This document shows, piece after piece, positions 33,695 through 41,680 of a stretch of DNA of 64,000 nt. The notes below the pieces were generated by a model. The model made no database searches. It was not told the DNA's origin and saw only the letters and a program-made list of their open reading frames with translations. Every line of letters starts with the position of its first letter. Position 1 is the stretch's first letter. This stretch comes from Pseudobutyrivibrio ruminis (lineage in GTDB: Bacteria; Bacillota; Clostridia; Lachnospirales; Lachnospiraceae): contig SVER01000002.1 in the NCBI GenBank assembly GCA_015057315.1, forward strand, positions 62,001 through 126,000. The letters run 5' to 3'. A program made the position numbers and the translations under genes.

Positions 33695-34112
33695 AATGCA
33701 TTATCGTATATACGATAGTATTGTGGCATACGCAAAGGAACATCTTCCAGAGGAAGCCTGTGGACTTGTAGCAGGTACAGAAAATGATGGTAAAATCGAA
33801 GTAAAAAAGATATACTATCTAGAAAATAAGGATCATGCAACAGACCATTTTACACTTGATCCAAAGGACCAGATGGTGGCTATAAAGGATATGAGAAAAG
33901 AGGGGCTAAAGCCACTTGGCAATTGGCACTCTCATCCTGAGTCTCCATCAAGACCATCAGTTGAGGATATTAAGCTTGCTTTCGATTCAAAGGCCAGCTA
34001 CATGATTCTATCACTTATGGCGGAAAATCCAGTGCTTAACAGCTTCCATATAGAGGACGGTCAGTACGAAAAAGAAGATTTAAGAATCTTTTCAGATGAA
34101 TATTATTTTTAA
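33681..34112 (+). CDS. JAMM/MPN zinc metalloprotease (HcyD/Mec+-like)
   Basis: The 143-residue protein has the complete JAMM motif: Glu25 (PEEACGLVAG), His83 and His85 (NWHSHPESPSRPS) and Asp96. Family members trim the extra residue of sulfur carriers or release cysteine/homocysteine from the carrier after sulfur transfer. Overlap with the E1-like gene (14 bases) ties it to the carrier pathway. It probably both matures the GGGC carrier and liberates the product; the second role is inferred from HcyD. Confidence 0.9.
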   Translation: MKTIRMHYRIYDSIVAYAKEHLPEEACGLVAGTENDGKIEVKKIYYLENKDHATDHFTLDPKDQMVAIKDMRKEGLKPLGNWHSHPESPSRPSVEDIKLAFDSKASYMILSLMAENPVLNSFHIEDGQYEKEDLRIFSDEYYF

Positions 34113-34124
34113 GGAGAACTTACT

Positions 34125-34703
34125 ATGAAGTTGACAACAAGAGAGATTACTTTTACAGGATTATTCGCGGCACTTATTGCTGTGGGAGCATTTATAAAGA
34201 TTGATATTCCACTACCACTATACACAATGCATTTTACATTCCAGTGGTTGTTTGTATTACTTGCAGGATTTATCTTAGGCAAAAAGCTTGGTGCCCTTAG
34301 CGTAATTACATACATTATTGTTGGCCTTGCAGGGGTTCCAGTTTTTGCAGCAGGTGGCGGTATCGGATATGTGCTTCGCCCAGGATTCGGCTTTTTACTT
34401 GGATTTGTTTTGGCAGCATACTTAATTGGCTTATATACAGAAAAGCTTCCATCAAAGAAATTAATATATCTTATTGTGCCAGCTACAATAGGACTTATTG
34501 CATATTATAGTGTAGGTGCGGTATATTTTTATTTGATAAAGAATCTATATGTTGGGGAAGCTGTTTCCTTTGCCGTTGTAGTGGTTCAATATTGCTTGAT
34601 CACTGTTTTACCAGATTTCATCTTATGTGTAATGGCGGCAAGCCTATCTACACAGCTTATTCCAGCATTTAAGAAATTAGTATTAGTAAATGTTCAGGAG
34701 TAA
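34125..34703 (+). CDS. bioY: BioY-family biotin ECF transporter substrate-binding component
   Basis: The 192-residue protein has six membrane segments and BioY features (TREITFTGLFAALIAVGAFIKI, YIIVGLAGVPVFAAGGGIGYVLRPGFGFLLGF). It would take up biotin with energy-coupling subunits encoded elsewhere. Placement in a sulfur operon is understandable because biotin synthesis consumes sulfur; importing the vitamin spares it. It starts 12 bases after the JAMM gene. Confidence 0.9.
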   Translation: MKLTTREITFTGLFAALIAVGAFIKIDIPLPLYTMHFTFQWLFVLLAGFILGKKLGALSVITYIIVGLAGVPVFAAGGGIGYVLRPGFGFLLGFVLAAYLIGLYTEKLPSKKLIYLIVPATIGLIAYYSVGAVYFYLIKNLYVGEAVSFAVVVVQYCLITVLPDFILCVMAASLSTQLIPAFKKLVLVNVQE

Positions 34704-34705
34704 GA

Positions 34706-35611
34706 ATGGATATTAAAATAGGAACTCGCGGTTCTAATCTGGCATTGGCCCAGGCAAATTATGTATTGGAAAGGCTAAAGCAAAACTTTCCAGAGAATGA
34801 TTATGAGATAGTTGTAATCAAAACAACAGGTGATTTGGATCAGCACAGACCTTTAGATGCTATAGGCTCAAAGGGAATCTTCACAGATGAAATAGAGGAT
34901 GCTCTTTTAAATGGTAGGATACAGCTGGCAGTTCATTCCATGAAGGACATGCCAGACACTCTTAAGGATGGGCTTACATTTGCCGACCCTTGGGATAGAG
35001 AGGATGCTAGAGATGTTTTGATCCTCAATCACTACAAATCACTTAAGGATTTGCCTAGAGGTGCCAATGTTGCAACAGGAAGCAAAAGACGTTCCTATCA
35101 GCTACTAAAGCTTCGCCCTGATATTAATATCTATCCTATCAGGGGCAATATTGATACAAGAATAAGAAAGCTTAGAGAAGGCCTTGCTGATGGTACTAAG
35201 CTAGATGGCATTGTGATTGCTGCAGCGGGGCTTAAAAGAATCGGTCTTGCCCATGAAATATCAGAGTATTTTACTGTGGATGACATGATTCCAGCTCCTG
35301 CCCAGGGTACTCTTGCTATCGAGCTAAAATCGGATAATTATGAGCTTCTTGATATGGTAAATTCCTTATCAGATAGCAAGATTAAGGATATCACATTTTT
35401 AGAGAGAGGCTTCCTTAAAAAGATAGGTGGCGATTGCCATTTGCCTATTGGTGCTTATGCATCTGCTACCGATGAAGGCTATGAGCTGAGAGCATTGTTT
35501 GGAACAGAGGATGGTAGCAAGCTGGCGCATACAAAGCAGTTTGCTGCAGAGGCCAGTGAAGAATTAATTGATAGAGCTGTGGCAGATATAATGCAGCAGC
35601 TGGAGAAATAA
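34706..35611 (+). CDS. hemC: Hydroxymethylbilane synthase (porphobilinogen deaminase)
   Basis: It polymerises four porphobilinogens to hydroxymethylbilane. The 301-residue protein has KIGTRGSNLALAQA at the start, HSMKDMPD, RGNIDTRIRKL and the dipyrromethane cofactor Cys in GGDCHLPIGAYA. The start is two bases after bioY. Together with the next gene it leads to the siroheme precursor needed by the sulfite reductase. Porphobilinogen-making genes (hemA/L/B) are not in the window. Confidence 0.96.
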   Translation: MDIKIGTRGSNLALAQANYVLERLKQNFPENDYEIVVIKTTGDLDQHRPLDAIGSKGIFTDEIEDALLNGRIQLAVHSMKDMPDTLKDGLTFADPWDREDARDVLILNHYKSLKDLPRGANVATGSKRRSYQLLKLRPDINIYPIRGNIDTRIRKLREGLADGTKLDGIVIAAAGLKRIGLAHEISEYFTVDDMIPAPAQGTLAIELKSDNYELLDMVNSLSDSKIKDITFLERGFLKKIGGDCHLPIGAYASATDEGYELRALFGTEDGSKLAHTKQFAAEASEELIDRAVADIMQQLEK

Positions 35612-35612
35612 T

Positions 35613-37121
35613 ATGAGTGGAAAAGTTGTTTTGCTTGGAGCAGGTCCTGGAGAATGGGGCCTGCTCACTTTAAAAGGAGCAGAAATTATAAAAAAGGCAG
35701 ATTGTGTTATCTATGACCGACTGCTAAATGCAAAGTTTTTAGAATTGACAAAAGCAGGATGTGAGAAGATTTTCGTAGGAAAAGAAAATCACTTTCATGT
35801 GATGCCACAGGAAGAGATTAATAAACTGTTGCTTCAAAAGGCAGGCGAACATCAGCTGGTGGTACGCCTAAAGGGAGGCGACCCTTATGTGTTTGGCAGG
35901 GGCGGTGAAGAGGCCTGCTTCTTGCTTGAGAACGGGGTGGAGGTTGATGTGATTCCTGGTATCAGCTCTTCAGTGGCTGCACTTACAGCCGCCGGCATTC
36001 CTATAACTCACCGTGGCTTATCGAAGGGCTTTCAGGTAATCACTGCCCATAGCAGAAAGGATAAGGCTTCGGATATAGATTATAGTAAGCTCACCGATGA
36101 ATCTGTTACTTTAGTATTTTTGATGGGATTATCTCATGTAGGGGAAATCGCAGATGGGCTAATTGGTGCAGGCAGAAGCAAATCTACAAAGGTTGCTGTA
36201 ATATCAAATGCCACCACCAATCATCAAAAGAAATGTGTGGGAACACTTGATAATATAGCAGCACTTGTTACAGAGGCTGGTCTTGTATCTCCAGCCACTA
36301 TTGTGGTAGGTGAGGTTGTATCCTTAAATGAAACGCTGGGATTTTTTGAAAGTAGACCTTTGTTTGGAAAGACTTATTTCCTACCTAAGATAAAGGGATT
36401 TGAGTACGGATTAAAGGGCAGCAAAGCTACTAGGTCAAATGAATTAGAAATAAGATTAGAAGAGCTTGGAGCAGAAGTGATTCCTTATGTGGCAGGGCAG
36501 ATTGTTCCTAAGAAAGTGGATGTTTCTTTTTTGGAAAATGCCAGCGAATCAGATGTAATAGTATTTACAAGCGCAAATGGAGTGAAGGCATTTTTCTACA
36601 ATCTTTTTGAAGGAGCAAGAAAGGATTTGCGATACATCCCTAATTGTCACTTCGCAGTGGTTGGGAAGAAGACCTTTGACACATTGGCATCATTTGGAAT
36701 CATTGCAGACATTATTTCTACTAAGCAAAGTGGCGCAAATCTTGCAGAGGCTATCAATAAAAGGGTGAAAGAGGAAGCGAATGTCTACTGGCTTTGTGCT
36801 AAGAAGGTATCAGGTGGATTTGAGGAAAGCTTAGATTCAAGATTTAGGTTGAATAAGCTTGTTAGCTACGAGAACATTTCCAGTGATGCGCCAATTGAGG
36901 CTGCTACTAAAGAGAAAATCCTAGCCTGTGACGGCGCTATCTTTACCAGTGGAAGCACTGCAACAACCAGCATTGACGCCTTAGAAGGTAGCTTACCGGA
37001 CTGCCTCTATTCAATAGGTGAAAGCTGCAGCAATGAAATCAGAAAAAAAGGATATGACAACATCCTAGAGGCTAAGATATCATCATATCCTGGAATAGTT
37101 GAATTGCTGTTAGCGGATTAG
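35613..37121 (+). CDS. cobA: Uroporphyrinogen-III methyltransferase / uroporphyrinogen-III synthase fusion (CobA-HemD)
   Basis: Residues 1-245 are SUMT (GAGPGEWGLLTLKG, VRLKGGDPYVFGRGGEE, VIPGISSSVAALTAAGIPITHRG); residues 255-502 are uroporphyrinogen-III synthase (FTSANGVKAFF, CDGAIFTSGSTATTS). It closes the tetrapyrrole ring and methylates it to precorrin-2, the siroheme and cobalamin precursor. The fusion is common in Clostridia. Its 3' end overlaps the convergent Rrf2 gene by four bases. Confidence 0.94.
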   Translation: MSGKVVLLGAGPGEWGLLTLKGAEIIKKADCVIYDRLLNAKFLELTKAGCEKIFVGKENHFHVMPQEEINKLLLQKAGEHQLVVRLKGGDPYVFGRGGEEACFLLENGVEVDVIPGISSSVAALTAAGIPITHRGLSKGFQVITAHSRKDKASDIDYSKLTDESVTLVFLMGLSHVGEIADGLIGAGRSKSTKVAVISNATTNHQKKCVGTLDNIAALVTEAGLVSPATIVVGEVVSLNETLGFFESRPLFGKTYFLPKIKGFEYGLKGSKATRSNELEIRLEELGAEVIPYVAGQIVPKKVDVSFLENASESDVIVFTSANGVKAFFYNLFEGARKDLRYIPNCHFAVVGKKTFDTLASFGIIADIISTKQSGANLAEAINKRVKEEANVYWLCAKKVSGGFEESLDSRFRLNKLVSYENISSDAPIEAATKEKILACDGAIFTSGSTATTSIDALEGSLPDCLYSIGESCSNEIRKKGYDNILEAKISSYPGIVELLLAD

Positions 37122-37519
37122 CTATTAACCAAATCACTGAGCTTCTTGCCATAGAAGAAGTCTCTTTCAAGTAAATAGAATTCAGTCCACATTGGCAGGG
37201 TTTTGCACACACCCTCACGAGGGCAGTCTTTTGCATCGTCAGCAAGACATGCTACAGGTGAAAGGCTGCCCTCTAATAATTCTATAATCTCTCCAACAGA
37301 ATATTCCTCAGGCTTTCTTGTAAGCTTGTAGCCGCCGCCTTTACCGCTGACTCCAGCAACAAGCCCTCCCTTAACAAGTTCCTTTACTATTATCTCCAAA
37401 TACTTCTTTGAAATATCCTGGCGCTCAGCAATATCCTTTAATGGAATGTAATCCTCTGTGTCTTGCTGTGCCAAATCTATCATTACACGTAATGCGTATC
37501 TGCCTTTTGTACTAAACAT
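37118..37519 (-). CDS. Rrf2-family regulator with three IscR-like cysteines, candidate sulfur repressor
   Basis: From ATG 37519 (after AGGAGG) the protein has 133 aa; the ORF track's 46 extra residues are the leader. The winged HTH is FSTKGRYALRVMIDLA...ERQDISKKYLEIIVKEL...VSGKGGGYKL. Cys91, Cys99 and Cys105 form CX7CX5C, like the cluster ligands of IscR, so it may sense Fe-S or sulfur status directly. CymR, the Bacillus sulfur repressor of this family, works with CysK instead. Location and the operators found in five sulfur promoters make it the prime candidate for their regulator (inference). Confidence 0.88.
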   Translation of the reverse strand: MFSTKGRYALRVMIDLAQQDTEDYIPLKDIAERQDISKKYLEIIVKELVKGGLVAGVSGKGGGYKLTRKPEEYSVGEIIELLEGSLSPVACLADDAKDCPREGVCKTLPMWTEFYLLERDFFYGKKLSDLVNS

Positions 37520-37616
37520 ATTCTGACCTCCTATTATACGGGAAAGCGCACATTTAAAATCGCTTCGCGATGGGTGCGCTGTGGGTAACAGGTTCTTCCC
37601 ACTAAATTGGGCCCCA

Positions 37617-37657
37617 CCTATTACCTTATTATAAGATAGGTAAGTAGGTAAATGCAA
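37617..37657 (-). promoter_or_regulatory. Promoter and autoregulatory dyad of the Rrf2 gene
   Basis: On the minus strand TTGCAT, an 18-base spacer and TATAAT are embedded in a dyad with arms CCTATTACCT and AGGTAAGTAGG on the plus strand. The arms resemble the halves of the operator at the other sulfur promoters. The ~100-base leader after it holds hairpins AGCGCAC/GTGCGCT and GTGGG/CCCAC. Confidence 0.65.
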
Positions 37658-37671
37658 GGATATTATAATCG

Positions 37672-38004
37672 CTATAGATTATCCTCGCCCCATTTTTTTA
37701 GCTGCAATAGAATTGGGATTAGGCTCTTTGCCTGATCAGTGAGAGTGTATTCCACACGCACAGGCATTTCATCATATTGGGTGCGATGAACTAATCCATC
37801 TGCCTCTAGTTCCTTGAGGGATTGGGCGAGCATGGTGTTTGTAATTCCAAATACAGAGCGCCTTAAATCTCCATATCTGGCAACTTCATTATTGTCGATG
37901 ACACATAGAATCATTATTTTCCATTTGCCACCTATGATGTTTAATACTTTCTTTAATCCGCAGCCCTTGCCTGCAATTTCTTCACATAAAGGTTCTTTTT
38001 TCAT
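37672..38004 (-). CDS. HxlR-family transcriptional regulator
   Basis: The 110-residue protein has the HxlR winged-helix pattern (IIGGKWKIMILCVIDN, RYGDLRRSVFGITNTMLAQSLKELEADGLVHRTQYDEMPVRVEYTLTD). Two N-terminal cysteines (PLCEEIAGKGCGL) match the redox or aldehyde-sensing Cys seen in many members. It diverges from the ferredoxin/membrane redox operon at 38119 and probably controls it. Confidence 0.92.
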   Translation of the reverse strand: MKKEPLCEEIAGKGCGLKKVLNIIGGKWKIMILCVIDNNEVARYGDLRRSVFGITNTMLAQSLKELEADGLVHRTQYDEMPVRVEYTLTDQAKSLIPILLQLKKWGEDNL

Positions 38005-38043
38005 AGTCAGTTTTTCCTTACCAGGTTAATAAAAATTGCGTAC

Positions 38044-38071
38044 TTGATATATTTTTCTTACCACATATAAT
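38044..38071 (+). promoter_or_regulatory. Promoter of the ferredoxin operon
   Basis: TTGATA, a 16-base spacer and TATAAT in the divergent region between the HxlR gene and the ferredoxin gene. Confidence 0.6.
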
Positions 38072-38118
38072 AAGCGTATCGTTTAAAAATAACAAGCAAA
38101 AAGTAAAAGGAAGTTGAT

Positions 38119-38316
38119 ATGGCAAAAAGATTAGCAAATGTAAACACAGATGTGTGTGTAGCATGTGGTGTTTGTAGATTGCAGTGCCCAAGGGAGGCGA
38201 TATCCATCTACAAGGGATGCTATGCATTAGTGAATGAGGAAACTTGTGTTGGATGTGGATTGTGTGAGAAAGCTTGCCCAGCAAGCGCAATAAATTTAAA
38301 AGAGAGGAGCATATAG
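38119..38316 (+). CDS. Small 2x[4Fe-4S] ferredoxin
   Basis: The 65-residue protein has two complete cluster motifs: CVACGVCRLQCP and CVGCGLCEKACP, each followed by the usual Ala-Ile segment. It is a cytoplasmic electron carrier. It ends with a TAG followed directly by the start of the membrane Fe-S gene, so both work together. Confidence 0.94.
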   Translation: MAKRLANVNTDVCVACGVCRLQCPREAISIYKGCYALVNEETCVGCGLCEKACPASAINLKERSI

Positions 38317-38907
38317 ATGGCAAATAACAAAAAGAAGCATTGGTACAATTATCTATGGATTTGGTCAATCATTTATTTTGCTCTTGGATTTTTTAATATA
38401 TTGTTTGCCTGGCTTGGAATGATAGATTTTATTCTGCCTTTGATATTTGCGATAGTAGGCGGTAATAAATGGTTCTGTAACAACATGTGCGGCAGAGGTC
38501 AGCTGTTTTGGGTACTTGGAAGAAATGTAGGATGCTCCAGAAAAAAGCCTGCCCCTAAGTGGCTATCATCTAAATGGTTTAGATATGGATTCCTTTTATT
38601 TTTCTTGACCATGTTTGGCACAATGGTATTTCAGACCTACCTGGTATTTTCTGGCGCCGGCACACTAAGAAAAGCTATCAAGCTGTTTTGGACATTCAAG
38701 GTACCTTGGCAGTGGGCATATTCAGGCAGTGCTTTCCCTGATTGGGTAGCCCAATTCGGATTTGGATTCTACAGCCTGATGCTCACTTCCACTTTGATTG
38801 GACTGATAGTAATGGTACTATATAAGGAAAGAACCTGGTGTACATTTTGTCCAATGGGAACCATGACTCAGGGTATATGTAAAATAAAATCAAAAGGAGA
38901 TAAATAG
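38317..38907 (+). CDS. Membrane Fe-S binding protein (NapH/CcoG-like 4Fe-4S family)
   Basis: The 196-residue protein has about four membrane segments, an Fe-S type Cys pattern at the membrane face (WFCNNMCGRGQLFW) and a C-terminal WCTFCPMGTMTQGIC motif. Such proteins carry electrons between membrane and soluble ferredoxins. It lies between a ferredoxin and a C_GCAxxG_C_C protein. Donor and acceptor are unknown. Confidence 0.82.
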   Translation: MANNKKKHWYNYLWIWSIIYFALGFFNILFAWLGMIDFILPLIFAIVGGNKWFCNNMCGRGQLFWVLGRNVGCSRKKPAPKWLSSKWFRYGFLLFFLTMFGTMVFQTYLVFSGAGTLRKAIKLFWTFKVPWQWAYSGSAFPDWVAQFGFGFYSLMLTSTLIGLIVMVLYKERTWCTFCPMGTMTQGICKIKSKGDK

Positions 38908-38909
38908 AA

Positions 38910-39302
38910 ATGACAATAGAAGAAAGAGCTGATTTAGCAGCTAATTTAAAAGCGACAGGCCAGTGCAACTGCACACAGTCTGTACTTAAGGCATTTGAAG
39001 ATAAGATTGATATTGCTCCAGAGGAGCTTTCAAAGCTTGCCGCTGGCTTTGCAGCAGGTATGGGATGTATGGAAAGCACCTGCGGAGCTCTTATCGGCGC
39101 CGTAATGACAGCCGGTATGATTACAGATGGAAAGGGCACCCCTAGATATTCAAAGGAAATGGTGGCTAAGTTCAACGAAAAATGTGGCGCCACAATCTGC
39201 AAAGATCTTAAAGGAATTACCACAGGCCAGGTACTTTGCGAATGCCCTGAATGTGTAAGAAATGCAGTGCTTGCGTTGGGCGAGACTGTTGCTGTTGATT
39301 AG
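38910..39302 (+). CDS. C_GCAxxG_C_C family redox protein
   Basis: The 130-residue protein has the family cysteine layout: QCNCTQSVL, GMGCMESTCGALIGA, EKCGATICKDL, CECPECV. Members are putative redox-active proteins found in anaerobes. It starts two bases after the membrane Fe-S gene and ends the operon. Confidence 0.85.
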   Translation: MTIEERADLAANLKATGQCNCTQSVLKAFEDKIDIAPEELSKLAAGFAAGMGCMESTCGALIGAVMTAGMITDGKGTPRYSKEMVAKFNEKCGATICKDLKGITTGQVLCECPECVRNAVLALGETVAVD

Positions 39303-39319
39303 TATATAAACAAAGGGAT

Positions 39320-39362
39320 AATAGCCAGCTATAAATCTGATTGATAGCTGGCTATTATTTTT
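39320..39362 (+). terminator. Terminator hairpin (cassette copy D)
   Basis: AATAGCCAGCTAT and ATAGCTGGCTATT form a 13-bp stem followed by ATTTTTT. Another variant of the cassette hairpin, 20 bases before an operator. Confidence 0.92.
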
Positions 39363-39375
39363 TATAATGATAAAA

Positions 39376-39408
39376 CCTATTGACCTAGTAGGTAATAAGA
39401 TTTATTAT
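39376..39408 (+). promoter_or_regulatory. SigmaA-type promoter with Rrf2-family operator over the -35 (copy D)
   Basis: CCTATTGACCTAGTAGGTA (39376-39394) contains the -35 TTGACC; 17 bases later comes TATTAT (39403-39408). Unlike copies A-C the operator lies over the -35 box. It controls the SGNH hydrolase and cystine-type ABC genes. Confidence 0.84.
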
Positions 39409-39440
39409 ATCTGACATAGAAACGAGAAAGGAGGTAGCAC

Positions 39441-40058
39441 ATGAAAAACATTTTATGTTTTGGTGATTCAAATACATACGGACTTAGGCCAGATAATGGA
39501 GACAGATATTCAAGTGATGTGAGATGGACAGGGATTCTTTCCAAGAAGCTGGGATACTCAAACTATCGTGTAGTTGAGGAAGGGCTTTGTGGAAGGACAA
39601 CTGTTTTTGAAGATAGCACACGTATTGGCAGGAACGGCTCTCTTTACTTACCGGTTTTCTTAGAGTCACATTATCCAATCGATACTGTGGTGCTGATGCT
39701 AGGAACTAACGATTGCAAAACTATATATAATGCCTCCGCTACCGTAATAGGTAGGGGAATAGAAATCCTTCTTAAACAAATCAGAGCGTATAAAAAAGAC
39801 ATGGACATCATCTTGGTATCCCCTATTCATCTTGGGGAAAAGGTTTGGATGAAGGAGTATGATCCAGAGTTTAATGAAAATTCAGTGGTTACCTCCAAGG
39901 AGTTGAAGGCAGTATTTAAAAAGCTTGCGGAGGAATATGATTGTAAGTTTTTGGCAGCATCTGATGTGGCGAAGCCTTCAGAATTGGATCAAGAACACAT
40001 GGATGATAGAAGCCATGAGAGTCTTGCGGGGGCAATTGAAAAATTGATCAAAATATAA
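39441..40058 (+). CDS. SGNH/GDSL-type esterase
   Basis: The 205-residue cytoplasmic-looking protein has block I FGDSNTYG (Ser11), LGTNDCK, and a C-terminal DRSHES carrying the catalytic Asp-His. It resembles arylesterase/acyl hydrolases. It is the first gene behind operator D, so it is probably sulfur-regulated; an O-acetyl (homo)serine or thioester deacylation role is conceivable but not shown. Confidence 0.84.
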   Translation: MKNILCFGDSNTYGLRPDNGDRYSSDVRWTGILSKKLGYSNYRVVEEGLCGRTTVFEDSTRIGRNGSLYLPVFLESHYPIDTVVLMLGTNDCKTIYNASATVIGRGIEILLKQIRAYKKDMDIILVSPIHLGEKVWMKEYDPEFNENSVVTSKELKAVFKKLAEEYDCKFLAASDVAKPSELDQEHMDDRSHESLAGAIEKLIKI

Positions 40059-40077
40059 ATGAAAGAGGACGATAGAA

Positions 40078-40995
40078 ATGAGAAACAAATTATTAAGAAG
40101 ATTATCAAGTGGATTGTTTATTACAGCTGTGGTAGCAGCTTCATTTACAGCATGCGGCTCTAAGGAAGATGCAGGTGCTACAACAGAAACAGCTAGTGCT
40201 GAGTCTAATGAGGACAGCACATCTAATGATTCATCTTCAGCAGGCTTTAGAACATTAGATGAAATCAAAGAAAGCGGTACTATCAACATCGGCGTATTTT
40301 CTGATAAGAGCCCATTTGGTTATGTAGATGAGAACGGCGAATATGCTGGATACGATGTATATTTTGCAGAAAGAATTGGCAAGGACCTTGGAGTAGAAAT
40401 CAACTATGTGTCTACAGAGGCAGCTAACAGAATCGAATATCTTCAGACTGGAAAGGTAGATATTATCCTTGCAAACTTCACAGTTACAGAGGAGAGAGCT
40501 GAGGAGGTTGATTTCGCACTTCCATATATGAATGTTGCACTTGGAGTGGTATCACCATCAGATGCAGTTATTGAAAGCCTTGATGATATCGGTGCGGATG
40601 ACCAGGTGATTGTAATTTCTGGAACAACAGCAGAGACATATCTTACAAAGAATTATCCAGATATCAAGCTTCAGAAATATGATGCATACGCAGAGGCAAA
40701 GACAGCATTCGAAAATGGCAACGGTGTAGCGTGGGCAAATGATAACACTGAGGTTATCGCATTCTCACTTGAAAATGAAGGCTATACAGTCGGCATCCCA
40801 TCACTTGGTGACAACGACACCATCGCTCCAGCTGTAACAAAAGGAAATGAGACACTTCTCACATGGCTCAATGATGAGTTAAAAGCTCTAGGGGCTGAGC
40901 AGTTTTTCCACGCTGATTATGAGGCAACACTTCTTGATACATACGGAGCTGACTATGAGGATCAGTTAGTTGTTGAAGGTGGAAAAGTACAGTAA
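40078..40995 (+). CDS. Amino-acid (cystine-type) ABC transporter substrate-binding lipoprotein
   Basis: The signal peptide ends FTAC with Cys26 as lipid site, then a Ser/Thr-rich linker. The mature domain has family 3 binding protein features (IKESGTINIGVFSDKSPFGYVDENGEYAGYDVYFAERIG, GKVDIILANFTVTEERAEEVDFALPY). Position behind a sulfur operator and two permeases plus ATPase of the polar amino acid type makes cystine or a related thiol compound the likely substrate. Confidence 0.88.
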   Translation: MRNKLLRRLSSGLFITAVVAASFTACGSKEDAGATTETASAESNEDSTSNDSSSAGFRTLDEIKESGTINIGVFSDKSPFGYVDENGEYAGYDVYFAERIGKDLGVEINYVSTEAANRIEYLQTGKVDIILANFTVTEERAEEVDFALPYMNVALGVVSPSDAVIESLDDIGADDQVIVISGTTAETYLTKNYPDIKLQKYDAYAEAKTAFENGNGVAWANDNTEVIAFSLENEGYTVGIPSLGDNDTIAPAVTKGNETLLTWLNDELKALGAEQFFHADYEATLLDTYGADYEDQLVVEGGKVQ

Positions 40996-41020
40996 TAATT
41001 GAAAGGCTATTTATTTAGTA

Positions 41021-41680
41021 ATGGATATAAATATTCTAAGAGAATATATTCCACTATATAAGGACGCACTTTTTCTTACAATGAAGATTGGATGGCAGGG
41101 CATTTTATTAAGCTTGGTTTTGGGGCTTGCTGGCGCTGCCATTCTTCATTTTAGAATTCCCGTTCTTAAAGCTATAACTGGAATATACATTGAAATTTTT
41201 AGAAACACACCACTTTTGGTGCAGCTGTTTTTTATTTATTTTGCGCTACCAAAGGTGGGGATAAAGATTACAGCAGAAACATGTGGTGTCCTGGGCCTTG
41301 GACTTCTAGGCGGCGCCTACATGATAGAAACAATCAGAAGTGGATTAGAATCAATTCCTGTGATTCAGACAGAAAGTGCACTAAGTCTGGGTATGACAAA
41401 GGAGCAGACTTTTATCCTTGTTATACTGCCTCAGGCAATTTCCATGAGCGTGCCAGGACTTTTAGCAAATGTCATTTTCCTTTTAAAGGAGACATCGGTG
41501 TTCTCCACAATCAGTCTTATGGATTTGATGTTCACAGCAAAGGATTTGATTGGCATGTACGCAAAGACTATAGAGTGCCTGTTCCTTCTTGTGGAGTTCT
41601 ATTTGATAATGCTTCTTCCGGTTTCGTTGCTGGGTGCATTTGTGGAAAGGAGGATGCGCTATGGCCAATTTGGGGATTGA
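41021..41680 (+). CDS. Amino-acid ABC transporter permease (His/Glu/cystine type), first
   Basis: The 219-residue protein has four to five membrane segments and the EAA loop of the HisM/GlnP family (ESALSLGMTKEQTFILVILPQAI), with EIFRNTPLLVQLFFIYF typical of polar amino acid permeases. It overlaps the second permease by 20 bases. Confidence 0.91.
   Translation: MDINILREYIPLYKDALFLTMKIGWQGILLSLVLGLAGAAILHFRIPVLKAITGIYIEIFRNTPLLVQLFFIYFALPKVGIKITAETCGVLGLGLLGGAYMIETIRSGLESIPVIQTESALSLGMTKEQTFILVILPQAISMSVPGLLANVIFLLKETSVFSTISLMDLMFTAKDLIGMYAKTIECLFLLVEFYLIMLLPVSLLGAFVERRMRYGQFGD

Noticed and set aside
37520-37657. 46-residue N-terminal extension of the Rrf2 protein given by the ORF track
   Set aside because: Rrf2 proteins begin at the F-S-T-K-G-RYAL segment; ATG 37519 has a perfect AGGAGG, and the extension overlaps promoter and leader hairpins.
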